This document shows positions 48,310 to 61,300 of a stretch of 64,000 nucleotides of DNA, one piece after another. The stretch is from Membranipora membranacea (lineage: Eukaryota; Bryozoa; Gymnolaemata; Cheilostomatida; Membraniporidae): the NCBI GenBank assembly GCA_914767715.1, contig OU612067.1, positions 13,213,001 through 13,277,000 on the forward strand. Direction: 5' to 3'. Position numbers and translations under genes: made by a program. How positions within the stretch are numbered: position 1 is the stretch's first letter; every line of letters begins with the position of its first letter. Below the pieces are notes generated by a model that was not told the DNA's origin, did no database searches, and was given only the letters and a program-made list of their open reading frames with translations.

Positions 48310-51280
48310 TTTTGCTTCCAACTCACCTCATAAGGAGGAGCAACTCCTGCTGATCTCAAATCTGCAAACCGTTTGGCTCTGCTGCTTTTCATTCTCCGTC
48401 AGCGTTCGTTTTAATTAGGGTCACTTTTGCTAAAAAAAAACATGCCAAACGGCAGCATTGAAAAATTAAATCTCTGTTCGATTCTTATCAAACTCCGACC
48501 AGTTCAAGCTCTTATTGGCCTTACTCAAAATCCAGAATATCGGAATCCTCGGATTAACTGGTGGGTAATAACGCTGACTTGAAATTTCGAAAAATATACC
48601 AAGGGAGGGTATCACGCTTTTTTTTCGCTCAGATCAAAAAATAGATTTGCTTCCAACTCACCTCATAAGGAGGAGCAACTCCTGCTGATCTCAAATCTGC
48701 AAACCGTTCGGCTCTGCTGCTTTTCATTCTCCGTCAGCGTTCGTTTTAATTAGGGTCCTTTTTGCTAAAAAAAACATGCCAAACGGCAGCATTGAAAAAT
48801 TAAATCTCTGTTCGATTCTTATCAAACTCCGACCAGTTCAAGCTCTTATTGGCCTTACTCAAAATCCAGAATATCGGAATCCTCGGATTAACTGGTGGGT
48901 TATAACGCTGACTTGAAATTTCGAAAAATATACCAAGGAAGGGTATCACGCTTTTTTTTCGCTCAGATCAAAAAATAGATTTGCTTCCAACTCACCTCAT
49001 AAGGAGGAGCAACTCCTGCTGATCTCAAATCTGCAAACGGTTTGGCTCTGCTGCTTTTCATTCTCCGTCAGCGTTCGTTTTAATTAGGGTCACTTTTGCT
49101 AAAAAAAAACATGCCAAACGGCAGCATTGAAAAATTAAATCTCTGTTCGATTCTTATCAAACTCCGACCAGTTCAAGCTCTTATTGGCCTTACTCAAAAT
49201 CCAGAATATCGGAATCCTCGGATTAACTGGTGGGTAATAACGCTGACTTGAAATTTCGAAAAATATACCAAGGGAGGGTATCACGCTTTTTTTTCGCTCA
49301 GATCAAAAAATAGATTTGCTTCCAACTCACCTCATAAGGAGGAGCAACTCCTGCTGATCTCAAATCTGCAAACCGTTTGGCTCTGCTGCTTTTCCTTCTC
49401 CGTCAGCGTTCGTTTTAATTAGGGTCACTTTTGCTAAAAAAAAACATGCCAAACGTCAGCATTGAAAAATTAAATCTCGTTTCGATTCTTATCAAACTCC
49501 GACCAGTTCAAGCTCTCATTGGCCTTACTTAAAATCAAGAATATCGGAATCCTCGGATTAACTGGTGGGTAATAACGCTGACTTGAAATTTCGAAAAATA
49601 TACCAAGGGAGGGTATCACGCTTTTTTTTCGGTCAGATCAAAAAATAGTTTTGCTTCCAACTCACCTCATAAGGAGGAGCAACTCCTGCTGATCTGAAAT
49701 CTGCAAACCGTTTGGCTCTGCTGCTTTTCATTCTCCGTCAGCGTTCGTTTTAATTAGGGTCACTTTTGCTAAAAAAAAACATGCCAAACGGCAGCATTGA
49801 AAAATTAAATCTCTGTTCGATTCTTATCAAACTCCGACCAGTTCAAGCTCTTATTGGCCTTACTCAAAATCCAGAATATCGGAATCCTCGGATTAACTGG
49901 TGGGTAATAACGCTGACTTGAATTTTCGAAAAATATACCAAGGGAGGGTATCATGCTTTTTTTCGCTCAGATCAAAAAATAGATTTGCTTCCAACTCACC
50001 TCATAAGGAGGAGCAACTCCTGCTGATCTCAAATCTGCAAACCGTTTGGCTCTGCTGCTTTTCATTCTCCGTCAGCGTTCGTTTTAATTAGGGTCACTTT
50101 TGCTAAAAAAAAACATGCCAAACGGCAGCATTGAAAAATTAAATCTCTGTTCGATTTTTATCAAACTCCGACCAGTTCAAGCTCTAATTGGCTTTACTAA
50201 AAATCCAGAATATCGGAATCCTCGGATTAACTGGTGGGTAATAACGCTGACTTGAAATTTCGAAAAATATACCAAGGGAGGGTATCACGCTTTTTTTTCG
50301 CTCAGATCAAAAAATAGATTTGCTTCCAACTCACCTCATAAGGAGGAGCAACTCCTGCTGATCTCAAATCTGCAAACCGTTTGGCTCTGCTGCTTTTCAT
50401 TCTCCGTCAGCGGTCGTTTTAATTAGGGTCACTTTTGCTAAAAAAAAACATGCCAAACGGCAGCATTGAAAAATTAAATCTCTGTTCGATTCTGATCAAA
50501 CTCCGACCAGTTCAAGCTCTTATTGGCCTTACTCAAAATCCAGAATATCGGAATCCTCGGATTAACTGGTGGGTAATAACGCTGACTTGAAATTTCGAAA
50601 AATATACCAAGGGAGGGTATCACGCTTTTTTTTCGCTCAGATCAAAAATTAGATTTGCTTCCAACTCACCTCATAAGGAGGAGCAACTCCTGCTGATCTC
50701 AAATCTGCAAACCGTTTGGCTCTGCTGCTTTTCATTCTCCATCAGCGTTCGGTTTAATTAGGGTCACTTTTGCTAAAAAAAAACATGCCAAACGGCAGCA
50801 TTGAAAAATTAAATCTCTGTTCGATTCTTATCAAACTCCGACCAGTTCAAGCTCTTATTGGCCTTACTCAAAATCCAGAATATCGGAATCCTCGGATTAA
50901 CTGGTAGGTAATAACGCTGATTTGAAATTTCGAAAAATATACCAAGGGAGGGTATCACGCTTTTTTTTGGTCAGATCAAAAAATAGTTTTGCTTCCAACT
51001 CACCTCATAAGGAGGAGCAACCCCTGCTGATCTCAAATCTGCAAACCGTTTGGCTCTGCTGCTTTTCATTCTCCGTCAGCGTTCGTTTTAATTAGGGTCA
51101 CTTTTGCTAAAAAAAAACATGCCAAACGGCAGCATTGAAAAATTAAATCTCTGTTCGATTCTTATCAAACTCCGACCAGTTCAAGCTCTTATTGGCCTTA
51201 CTCAAAATCCAGAATATCGGACTCCTCGGATTAACTGGTGGGTAATAACGCTGACTTGAAATTTCGAAAAATATACCAAA
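48310..51280. repeat. Segment recurring at offset 3346, first copy
   Basis: About nine monomers. Markers shared with 51656-54626 are CCGTTCGGC with GGTCCTTTTTGC, GGGTTATAACG, CCAAGGAAGGG, CAAACGGTTTGG, TTTTCCTTC, AAACGTCAGC with CTCGTTTCG, CTTAAAATCAAG, GATCTGAAATC, TATCATGCTTTTTTTCG, GGCTTTACTAAAAATCC, CAGCGGTCG, CTCCATCAGCGTTCGG, TGGTAGGTAATA and ATCGGACTCC. Homology ends between 51221 and 51279, where this copy turns to CCAAAGAAGGG. Confidence 0.82.
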
Positions 51281-51655
51281 GAAGGGTATCACGCTTTTTC
51301 TTCGCTCAGATCAAAAAATAGATTTGCTTCCAACTCACCTCATAAGGAGGAGCAACTCCTGCTGATCTCAAATCTGCAAACCGTTTGGCTCTGCTGCTTT
51401 TCATTCTCCGTCAGCGTTCGTTTTAATTATTGTCACTTTTGCTAAAAAAAACATGCCAAACGGCAGCATTGAAAAATTAAATCTCTGTTCGATTCTTATC
51501 AAACTCCGACCAGTTCAAGCTCTTATAGGCCTTACTCAAAATCCAGAATATCGGAATCCTCTGATTAACTGGTGGGTTATAACGCTGACTTGAAATTTCG
51601 AAAAATATACCAAGGGAGGGTATCACGCTTTTTTTTCGCTCAAATCAAAAAATAG
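51281..51655. repeat. Monomer shared with the right edge of the window
   Basis: Carries CCAAAGAAGGG with CTTTTTCTTCGC, TTAATTATTGTCAC, AATCCTCTGATT with GGGTTATAACG, and CGCTCAAATC. The same combination reappears at about 62980-63400 (offset near 11712), followed in both places by AAGAAGGAGC. Confidence 0.78.
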
Positions 51656-54626
51656 ATTTGCTTCCAACTCACCTCATAAGAAGGAGCAACTCCTGCTGAT
51701 CTCAAATCTGCAAACCGTTTGGCTCTGCTGCTTTTCATTCTCCGTCAGCGTTCGTTTTAATTAGGGTCACTTTTGCTAAAAAAAAACATGCCAAACGGCA
51801 GCATTGAAAAATTAAATCTCTGTTCGATTCTTATCAAACTCCGACCAGTTCAAGCTCTTATTGGCCTTACTCAAAATCCAGAATATCGGAATCCTCGGAT
51901 TAACTGGTGGGTAATAACGCTGACTTGAAATTTCAAAAAATATACCAAGGGAGGGTATCACGCTTTTTTTTCGCTCAGATCAAAAAATAGATTTGCTTCC
52001 AACTCACCTCATAAGGAGGAGCAACTCCTGCTGATCTCAAATCTGCAAACCGTTCGGCTCTGCTGCTTTTCATTCTCCGTCAGCGTTCGTTTTAATTAGG
52101 GTCCTTTTTGCTAAAAAAAACATGCCAAACGGCAGCATTGAAAAATTAAATCTCTGTTCGATTCTTATCAAACTCCGACCAGTTCAAGCTCTTATTGGCC
52201 TTACTCAAAATCCAGAATATCGGAATCCTCGGATTAACTGGTGGGTTATAACGCTGACTTGAAATTTCGAAAAATATAACAAGGAAGGGTATCACGCTTT
52301 TTTTTCGCTCAGATCAAAAAATAGATTTGCTTCCAACTCACCTCATAAGGAGGAGCAACTCCTGCTGATCTCAAATCTGCAAACGGTTTGGCTCTGCTGC
52401 TTTTCATTCTCCGTCAGCGTTCGTTTTAATTAGGGTCACTTTTGCTAAAAAAAAACATGCCAAACGGCAGCATTGAAAAATTAAATCTCTGTTCGATTCT
52501 TATCAAACTCCGACCAGTTCAAGCTCTTATTGGCCTTACTCAAAATCCAGAATATCGGAATCCTCGGATTAACTGGTGGGTAATAACGCTGACTTGAAAT
52601 TTCGAAAAATATACCAAGGGAGGGTATCACGCTTTTTTTTCGCTCAGATCAAAAAATAGATTTGCTTCCAACTCACCTCATAAGGAGGAGCAACTCCTGC
52701 TGATCTCAAATCTGCAAACCGTTTGGCTCTGCTGCTTTTCCTTCTCCGTCAGCGTTCGTTTTAATTAGGGTCACTTTTGCTAAAAAAAAACATGCCAAAC
52801 GTCAGCATTGAAAAATTAAATCTCGTTTCGATTCTTATCAAACTCCGACCAGTTCAAGCTCTTATTGGCCTTACTTAAAATCAAGAATATCGGAATCCTC
52901 GGATTAACTGGTGGGTAATAACGCTGACTTGAAATTTCGAAAAATATACCAAGGGAGGGTATCACGCTTTTTTTTCGGTCAGATCAAAAAATAGTTTTGC
53001 TTCCAACTCACCTCATAAGGAGGAGCAACTCCTGCTGATCTGAAATCTGCAAACCGTTTGGCTCTGCTGCTTTTCATTCTCCGTCAGCGTTCGTTTTAAT
53101 TAGGGTCACTTTTGCTAAAAAAAAACATGCCAAACGGCAGCATTGAAAAATTAAATCTCTGTTCGATTCTTATCAAACTCCGACCAGTTCAAGCTCTTAT
53201 TGGCCTTACTCAAAATCCAGAATATCGGAATCCTCGGATTAACTGGTGGGTAATAACGCTGACTTAAATTTTCGAAAAAAATACCAAGGGAGGGTATCAT
53301 GCTTTTTTTCGCTCAGATCAAAAAATAGATTTGCTTCCAACTCACCTCATAAGGAGGAGCAACTCCTGCTGATCTCAAATCTGCAAACCGTTTGGCTCTG
53401 CTGCTTTTCATTCTCCGTCAGCGTTCGTTTTAATTAGGGTCACTTTTGCTAAAAAAAAACATGCCAAACGGCAGCATTGAAAAATTAAATCTCTGTTCGA
53501 TTTTTATCAAACTCCGACCAGTTCAAGCTCTTATTGGCTTTACTAAAAATCCAGAATATCGGAATCCTCGGATTAACTGGTGGGTAATAACGCTGACTTG
53601 AAATTTCGAAAAATATACCAAGGGAGGGTATCACGCTTTTTTTTCGCTCAGATCAAAAAATAGATTTGCTTCCAACTCACCTCATAAGGAGGAGCAACTC
53701 CTGCTGATCTCAAATCTGCAAACCGTTTGGCTCTGCTGCTTTTCATTCTCCGTCAGCGGTCGTTTTAATTAGGGTCACTTTTGCTAAAAAAAAACATGCC
53801 AAACGGCAGCATTGAAAAATTAAATCTCTGTTCGATTCTGATCAAACTCCGACCAGTTCAAGCTCTTATTGGCCTTACTCAAAATCCAGAATATCGGAAT
53901 CCTCGGATTAACTGGTGGGTAATAACGCTGACTTGAAATTTCGAAAAATATACCAAGGGAGGGTATCACGCTTTTTTTTCGCTCAGATCAAAAATTAGAT
54001 TTGCTTCCAACTCACCTCATAAGGAGGAGCAACTCCTGCTGATCTCAAATCTGCAAACCGTTTGGCTCTGCTGCTTTTCATTCTCCATCAGCGTTCGGTT
54101 TAATTAGGGTCACTTTTGCTAAAAAAAAACATGCCAAACGGCAGCATTGAAAAATTAAATCTCTGTTCGATTCTTATCAAACTCCGACCAGTTCAAGCTC
54201 TTATTGGCCTTACTCAAAATCCAGAATATCGGAATCCTCGGATTAACTGGTAGGTAATAACGCTGATTTGAAATTTCGAAAAATATACCAAGGGAGGGTA
54301 TCACGCTTTTTTTTGGTCAGATCAAAAAATAGTTTTGCTTCCAACTCACCTCATAAGGAGGAGCAACTCCTGCTGATCTCAAATCTGCAAACCGTTTGGC
54401 TCTGCTGCTTTTCATTCTCCGTCAGCGTTCGTTTTAATTAGGGTCACTTTTGCTAAAAAAAAACATGCCAAACGGCAGCATTGAAAAATTAAATCTCTGT
54501 TCGATTCTTATCAAACTCCGACCAGTTCAAGCTCTTATTGGCCTTACTCAAAATCCAGAATATCGGACTCCTCGGATTAACTGGTGGGTAATAACGCTGA
54601 CTTGAAATTTCGAAAAATATACCAAG
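51656..54626. repeat. Segment recurring at offset 3346, second copy
   Basis: Matches 48310-51280 in marker order. Differences include TTTCAAAAAATATACC near 51934, ATATAACAAGG near 52276, and GACTTAAATTTTCG with GAAAAAAATACC near 53263. Its last part (52724 to about 54639) is copied again at 56405-58320. Confidence 0.82.
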
Positions 54627-56404
54627 GGAGGGTATCACGCTTTTTTTTCGCTCAGATCAAAAAATAGATTTGCTTCCAACTCACCTCATAAGGAGGAGCA
54701 ACTCCTGCTGATATCAAATCTGCAAACCGTTTGGCTCTGCTGCTTTTCATTCTCCGTCAGCGTTCGTTTTAATTAGGGTCATTTTTGCTAAAAAAAACAT
54801 GCCAAACGGCAGCATTGAAAAATTAAATCTCTGTTCGATTCTTATCAAACTCCGACCAGTTCAAGCTCTTATTGGCCTTACTCAAAATCAAGAATATCGG
54901 AATCCCTGGATTAACTGGTGGGTAATAACGCTGAGTTGAAATTTCGAAAAATATACCAAGGGAGGGTATCACGCTTTTTTTTCGCTCAGATCAAAAAATA
55001 GATTTGCTTCCAACTCACCTCATAAGGAGGAGCAACTCCTGCTGATCTCAAATCTGCAAACCGTTTGGCTCTGCTGCTTTTCATTCTCCGTCAGCGGTCG
55101 TTTTAATTAGGGTCACTTTTGCTAAAAAAAAACATGCCAAACGGCAGCATTGAAAAATTAAATCTCTGTTCGATTCTGATCAAACTCCGACCAGTTCAAG
55201 CTCTTATTGGCCTTACTCAAAATCCAGAATATCGGAATCCTCGGATTAACTGGTGGGTAATAACGCTGACTTGAAATTTCGAAAAATATACCAAGGGAGG
55301 GTATCACGCTTTTTTATCGCTCAGATCAAACATTAGATTTGCTTCCAACTCACCTCATAAGGAGGAGCAACTCCTGCTGATCTCAAATCTGCAAACCGTT
55401 TGGCTCTGCTGCTTTTCATTCTCCATCAGCGTTCGTTTTAATTAGGGTCACTTTTGCTAAAAAAAAAACATGCCAAACGGCAGCATTGAAAAATTAAATC
55501 TCTGTTCGATTCTTATCAAACTCCGACCAGTTCAAGCTCTTATTGGCCTTACTCAAAATCCAAAATATCGGAATCCTCGGATTAACTGGTAGGTAATAAC
55601 GCTGACTTGAAATTTCGAAAAATATACCAAGGGAGGGTATCACGCTTTTTTTTGGTCAGATCAAAAAATAGTTTTGCTTCCAACTCACCTCATAAGGAGG
55701 AGCAACTCCTGCTGATCTCAAATCTGCAAACCGTTTGGCTCTGCTGCTTTTCATTCTCCGTCAGCGTTCGTTTTAATTAGGGTCACTTTTGCTAAAAAAA
55801 AACATGCCAAACGGCAGCATTGAAAAATTAAATCTCTGTTCGATTCTTATCAAACTCCGACCAGTTCAAGCTCTTATTGGCCTTACTCAAAATCCAGAAT
55901 ATCGGAATCCTCGGATTAACTGGTGGGTAATAACGCTGACTTGAAATTTCGAAAAATATACCAAGGGAGGGTATCACGCTTTTTTTTCGCTCAGATCAAA
56001 AAATAGATTTGCTTCCAACTCACCTCATAAGGAGGAGCAACTCCTGCGGATCTCAAATCTGCAAACCGTTCGGCTCTGCTGCTTTTCATTCTCCGTCAGC
56101 GTTCGTTTTAATTAGGGTCCTTTTTGCTAAAAAAAACATGCCAAACGGCAGCATTGAAAAATTAAATCTCTGTTCGATTCTTATCAAACTCCGACCAGTT
56201 CAAGCTCTTATTGGCCTTACTCAAAATCCAGAATATCGGAATCCTCGGATTAACTGGTGGGTTATAACGCTGACTTGAAATTTCGAAAAATATACCAAGG
56301 AAGGGTATCACGCTTTTTTTTCGCTCAGATCAAAAAATAGATTTGCTTCCAACTCACCTCATAAGGAGGAGCAACTCCTGCTGATCTCAAATCTGCAAAC
56401 GGTT
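54627..56404. repeat. Mosaic of monomers between two duplicated blocks
   Basis: Begins with GATATCAAATC and GGTCATTTTTGC, then repeats the 47540-48300 markers (AATCCCTGG, CTGAGTTG, TTTTTTATCGC, CTCCATCAGC, CCAAAATATC, TGGTAGGTAATA), followed by CTCCTGCGGATC, CCGTTCGGC and GGTCCTTTTTGC as at 48707 and 52053. The longest apparent open frame of the window (56009-56278, 89 codons) lies here; it starts at a non-ATG codon and exists because of a shortened A run in this monomer. Confidence 0.75.
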
Positions 56405-58320
56405 TGGCTCTGCTGCTTTTCATTCTCCGTCAGCGTTCGTTTTAATTAGGGTCACTTTTGCTAAAAAAAAACATGCCAAACGTCAGCATTGAAAAATTAA
56501 ATCTCGTTTCGATTCTTATCAAACTCCGACCAGTTCAAGCTCTTATTGGCCTTACTTAAAATCAAGAATATCGGAATCCTCGGATTAACTGGTGGGTAAT
56601 AACGCTGACTTGAAATTTCGAAAAATATACCAAGGGAGGGTATCACGCTTTTTTTTCGGTCAGATCAAAAAATAGTTTTGCTTCCAACTCACCTCATAAG
56701 GAGGAGCAACTCCTGCTGATCTGAAATCTGCAAACCGTTTGGCTCTGCTGCTTTTCAGTCTCCGTCAGCGTTCGTTTTAATTAGGGTCACTTTTGCTAAA
56801 AAAAAACATGCCAAACGGCAGCATTGAAAAATTAAATCTCTGTTCGATTCTTATCAAACTCCGACCAGTTCAAGCTCTTATTGGCCTTACTCAAAATCCA
56901 GAATATCGGAATCCTCGGATTAACTGGTGGGTAATAACGCTGACTTGAATTTTCGAAAAATATACCAAGGGAGGGTATCATGCTTTTTTTCGCTCAGATC
57001 AAAAAATAGATTTGCTTCCAACTCACCTCATAAGGAGGAGCAACTCCTGCTGATCTCAAATCTGCAAACCGTTTGGCTCTGCTGCTTTTCATTCTCCGTC
57101 AGCGTTCGTTTTAATTAGGGTCACTTTTGCTAAAAAAAAACATGCCAAACGGCAGCATTGAAAAATTAAATCTCTGTTCGATTTTTATCAAACTCCGACC
57201 AGTTCAAGCTCTTATTGGCTTTACTAAAAATCCAGAATATCGGAATCCTCGGATTAACTGGTGGGTAATAACGCTGACTTGAAATTTCGAAAAATATACC
57301 AAGGGAGGGTATCACGCTTTTTTTTGGCTCAGATTAAAAAATAGATTTGCTTCCAACTCACCTCATAAGGAGGAGCAACTCCTGCTGATCTCAAATCTGC
57401 AAACCGTTTGGCTCTGCTGCTTTTCATTCTCCGTCAGCGGTCGTTTTAATTAGGGTCACTTTTGCTAAAAAAAAACATGCCAAACGGCAGCATTGAAAAA
57501 TTAAATCTCTGTTCGATTCTGATCAAACTCCGACCAGTTCAAGCTCTTATTGGCCTTACTCAAAATCCAGAATATCGGAATCCTCGGATTAACTGGTGGG
57601 TAATAACGCTGACTTGAAATTTCGAAAAATATACCAAGGGAGGGTATCACGCTTTTTTTTGGCTCAGATCAAAAATTAGATTTGCTTCCAACTCACCTCA
57701 TAAGGAGGAGCAACTCCTGCTGATCTCAAATCTGCAAACCGTTTGGCTCTGCTGCTTTTCATTCTCCATCAGCGTTCGGTTTAATTAGGGTCACTTTTGC
57801 TAAAAAAAAACATGCCAAACGGCAGCATTGAAAAATTAAATCTCTGTTCGATTCTTATCAAACTCCGACCAGTTCAAGCTCTTATTGGCCTTACTCAAAA
57901 TCCAGAATATCGGAATCCTCGGATTAACTGGTAGGTAATAACGCTGACTTGAAATTTCGAAAAATATACCAAGGGAGGGTATCACGCTTTTTTTTGGTCA
58001 GATCAAAAAATAGTTTTGCTTCCAACTCACCTCATAAGGAGGAGCAACTCCTGCTGATCTCAAATCTGCAAACCGTTTGGCTCTGCTGCTTTTCATTCTC
58101 CGTCAGCGTTCGTTTTAATTAGGGTCACTTTTGCTAAAAAAAAACATGCCAAACGGCAGCATTGAAAAATTAAATCTCTGTTCGATTCTTATCAAACTCC
58201 GACCAGTTCAAGCTCTTATTGGCCTTACTCAAAATCCAGAATATCGGACTCCTCGGATTAACTGGTGGGTAATAACGCTGACTTGAAATTTCGAAAAATA
58301 TACCAAGGGAGGGTATCACG
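56405..58320. repeat. Segment at offset 3681 from 52724-54639
   Basis: About six monomers repeating CTTAAAATCAAG, GATCTGAAATC, TATCATGCTTTTTTTCG, GGCTTTACTAAAAATCC, CAGCGGTCG, CTCCATCAGCGTTCGG, TGGTAGGTAATA and ATCGGACTCC. Private changes are TTTTCAGTCTCC and TTTTTTTTGGCTCAG (twice). It ends at a monomer with a T9 run at 58322-58330, one longer than usual. Confidence 0.82.
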
Positions 58321-61300
58321 CTTTTTTTTTCGCTCAGATCAAAAAATAGATTTGCTTCCAACTCACCTCATAAGGAGGAGCAACTCCTGCTGATCTCAAA
58401 TCTGCAAACCGTTTGGCTCTGCTGCTTTTCATTCTCCGTCAGCGTTCGTTTTAATTAGGGTCACTTTTGCTAAAAAAAACATGCCAAACGGCAGCATTGA
58501 AAAATTAAATCTCTGTTCGATTCTTATCAAACTCCGACCAGTTCAAGCTCTTATTGGCCTTACTCAAAATCCAGAATATCGGAATCCTCGGATTAACTGG
58601 TGGGTTATAACGCTGACTTGAAATTTCGAAAAATATACCAAGGAAGGGTATCACGCTTTTTTTTCGCTCAGATCAAAAAATAGATTTGCTTCCAACTCAC
58701 CTCATAAGGAGGAGCAACTCCTGCTGATCTCAAATCTGCAAACCGTTTGGCTCTGCTGCTTTTCATTCTCCGTCAGCGTTCATTTTAATTAGGGTCACTT
58801 TTGCTAAAAAAAACATGCCAAACGGCAGCATTGAAAAATTAAATCTCTGTTCGATTCTTATCAAGCTCCGACCAGTTCAAGCTCTTATTGGCCTTACTCA
58901 AAATCCAGAATATCGGAATCCTCTGATTAACTGGTGGGTTATAACGCTGACTTGAAATTTCGAAAAATATACCAAGGGAGGTTATCACGCTTTTTTTTCG
59001 CTCAGATCAAAAAATAGATTTGCTTCCAACTCACCTCATAAGGAGGAGCAACTCCTGCTGATCTCAAATCTGCAAGCGGTTTGGCTCTGCTGCTTTTCAT
59101 TCTCCGTCAGCGTTCGTTTTAATTAGGGTCACTTTTGCTAAAAAAAAACATGCCAAACGGCAGCATTGAAAAATTAAATCTCTGTTCGATTCTTATCAAA
59201 CTCCGACCAGTTCAAGCTCTTATTGGCCTTACTCAAAATCCAGAATATCGGAATCCTCGGATTAACTGGTGGGTAATAACGCTGACTTGAAATTTCGAAA
59301 AATATACAAAGGGAGGGTATCACGCTTTTTTTTCGCTCAGATCAAAAAATAGATTTGCTTCCAACTCACCTCATAAGGAGTAGCAACTCCTGCTGATCTC
59401 AAATCTGCAAACCGTTTGGCTCTGCTGCTTTTCCTTCTCCGTCAGCGTTCGTTTTAATTAGGGTCACTTTTGCTAAAAAAAAACATGCCGAACGTCAGCA
59501 TTGAAAAATTAAATCTCGTTTCGATTCTTATCAAACTCCGACCAGTTCAAGCTCTTATTGGCCTTACTTAAACTCCAGAATATCGGAATCCTCGGATTAA
59601 CTGGTGGGTAATAACGCTGACTTGAAATTTCGAAAAATATACCAAGGGAGGGTATCACGCTTTTTTTTCGGTCAGATCAAAAAATAGTTTTGCTTCCAAC
59701 TCACCTCATAAGGAGGAGCAACTCCTGCTGATCTCAAATCTGCAAACCGTTTGGCTCTGCTGCTTTTCATTCTCCGTCAGCGCTCGTTTTAATTAGGGTC
59801 ACTTTTGCTAAAAAAAAACATGCCAAACGGCAGCATTGAAAAATTAAATCTCTGTTCGATTCTTATCAAACTCCGACCAGTTCAAGCTCTTATTGGCCTT
59901 ACTCAAAATCCAGAATATCGGAATCCTCGGATTAACTGGTGGGTAATAACGCTGACTTGAATTTTCGAAAAATATACCAAGGGAGGGTATTATGCTTTTT
60001 TTTCGCTCAGATCAAAAAGTAGATTTGCTTCCAACTCACCTCCTAAGGAGGAGCAACTCCTGCTGATCTCAAATCTGCAAACCGTTTGGCTCTGCTGCTT
60101 TTCATTCTCCGTCAGCGTTCGTTTTAATTAGGGTCACTTTTGCTAAAAAAAACATGCCAAACGGCAGCATTGAAAAATTAAATCTCTGTTCGATTTTTAT
60201 CAAACTCCGACCAGTTCAAGCTCTTATTGGCTTTACTCAAAATCCAGAATATCGGAATCCTCAGATTAACTGGTGGGTGATAACGCTGACTTGAAATTTC
60301 GAAAAATATACCAAGGGAGGGTATCACGCTTTTTTTTCGCTCAGATCAAAAAATAGATTTGCTTCCAACTCACCTCATAAGGAGGAGCAACTCCTGCTGA
60401 TCTCAAATCTGCAAACCGTTTGGCTCTGCTGCTTTTCATACTCCGTCAGCGTTCGTTTTAATTAGGGTCACTTTTGCTAAAAAAAAACATGCCAAACGGC
60501 AGCATTGAAAATTTAAATCTCTGTTCGATTCTTATCAAACTCCGACCAGTTCAAGCTCTTATTGGCCTTACTCAAAATCCAGAATATCGGAATCCTCGGA
60601 TTAACTGGTTGGTAATAACGCTGACTTGAAATTTCGAAAAATATACCAAGGGAGGGTATCACGCTCTTTTTTCGCTCAGATCAAAAAATAGATTTGCTTC
60701 CAACTCACCTCATAAGGAGTAGCAACTCCTGCTGATCTCAAATCTGCAAACCGATTGGCTCTGCTGCTTTTCATTCTCCGTCAGCGTTCGTTTTAATTAG
60801 GGTCACTTTTGATAAAAAAAAACATGCCAAACGGCAGCATTGAAAAATTAAATCTCTGTTCGATTCTGATCAAACTCCGACCAGTTCAAGCTCTTATTGG
60901 CCTTACTCAAAATCCAGAATATCGGAATCCTCGGATTAACTGGTGGGTAATAACGCTGACTTGAAATTTCGAAAAATATACCAAGGGAGGGTATCACGCT
61001 TTTTTTTCGCTCAGATCAAAAAATAGATTTGCTTCCAACTCACCTCATAAGGAGGAGCAACTCCTGCTGATCTCAAATCTGCAAACCGTTTGGCTCTGCT
61101 GCTTTTCATTCTCCGTCAGCGTTCGTTTTAATTAGGGTCACTTTTGCTAAAAAAAACATGCCAAACGGCAGCATTGAAAAATTAAATCTCTGTTCGATTC
61201 TTATCAAACTCCGACCAGTTCAAGCTCTTATTGGCCTTACTCAAAATCCAGAATATCGGAATCCTCTGATTAACTGGTGGGTTATAACGCTGACTTGAAG

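Noticed and set aside
56009-56278. 89-codon frame, the longest in the window
   Set aside because: It crosses the monomer boundary, begins at a non-ATG codon and depends on a shortened A run in this one monomer. It contains the same translated satellite seen elsewhere.
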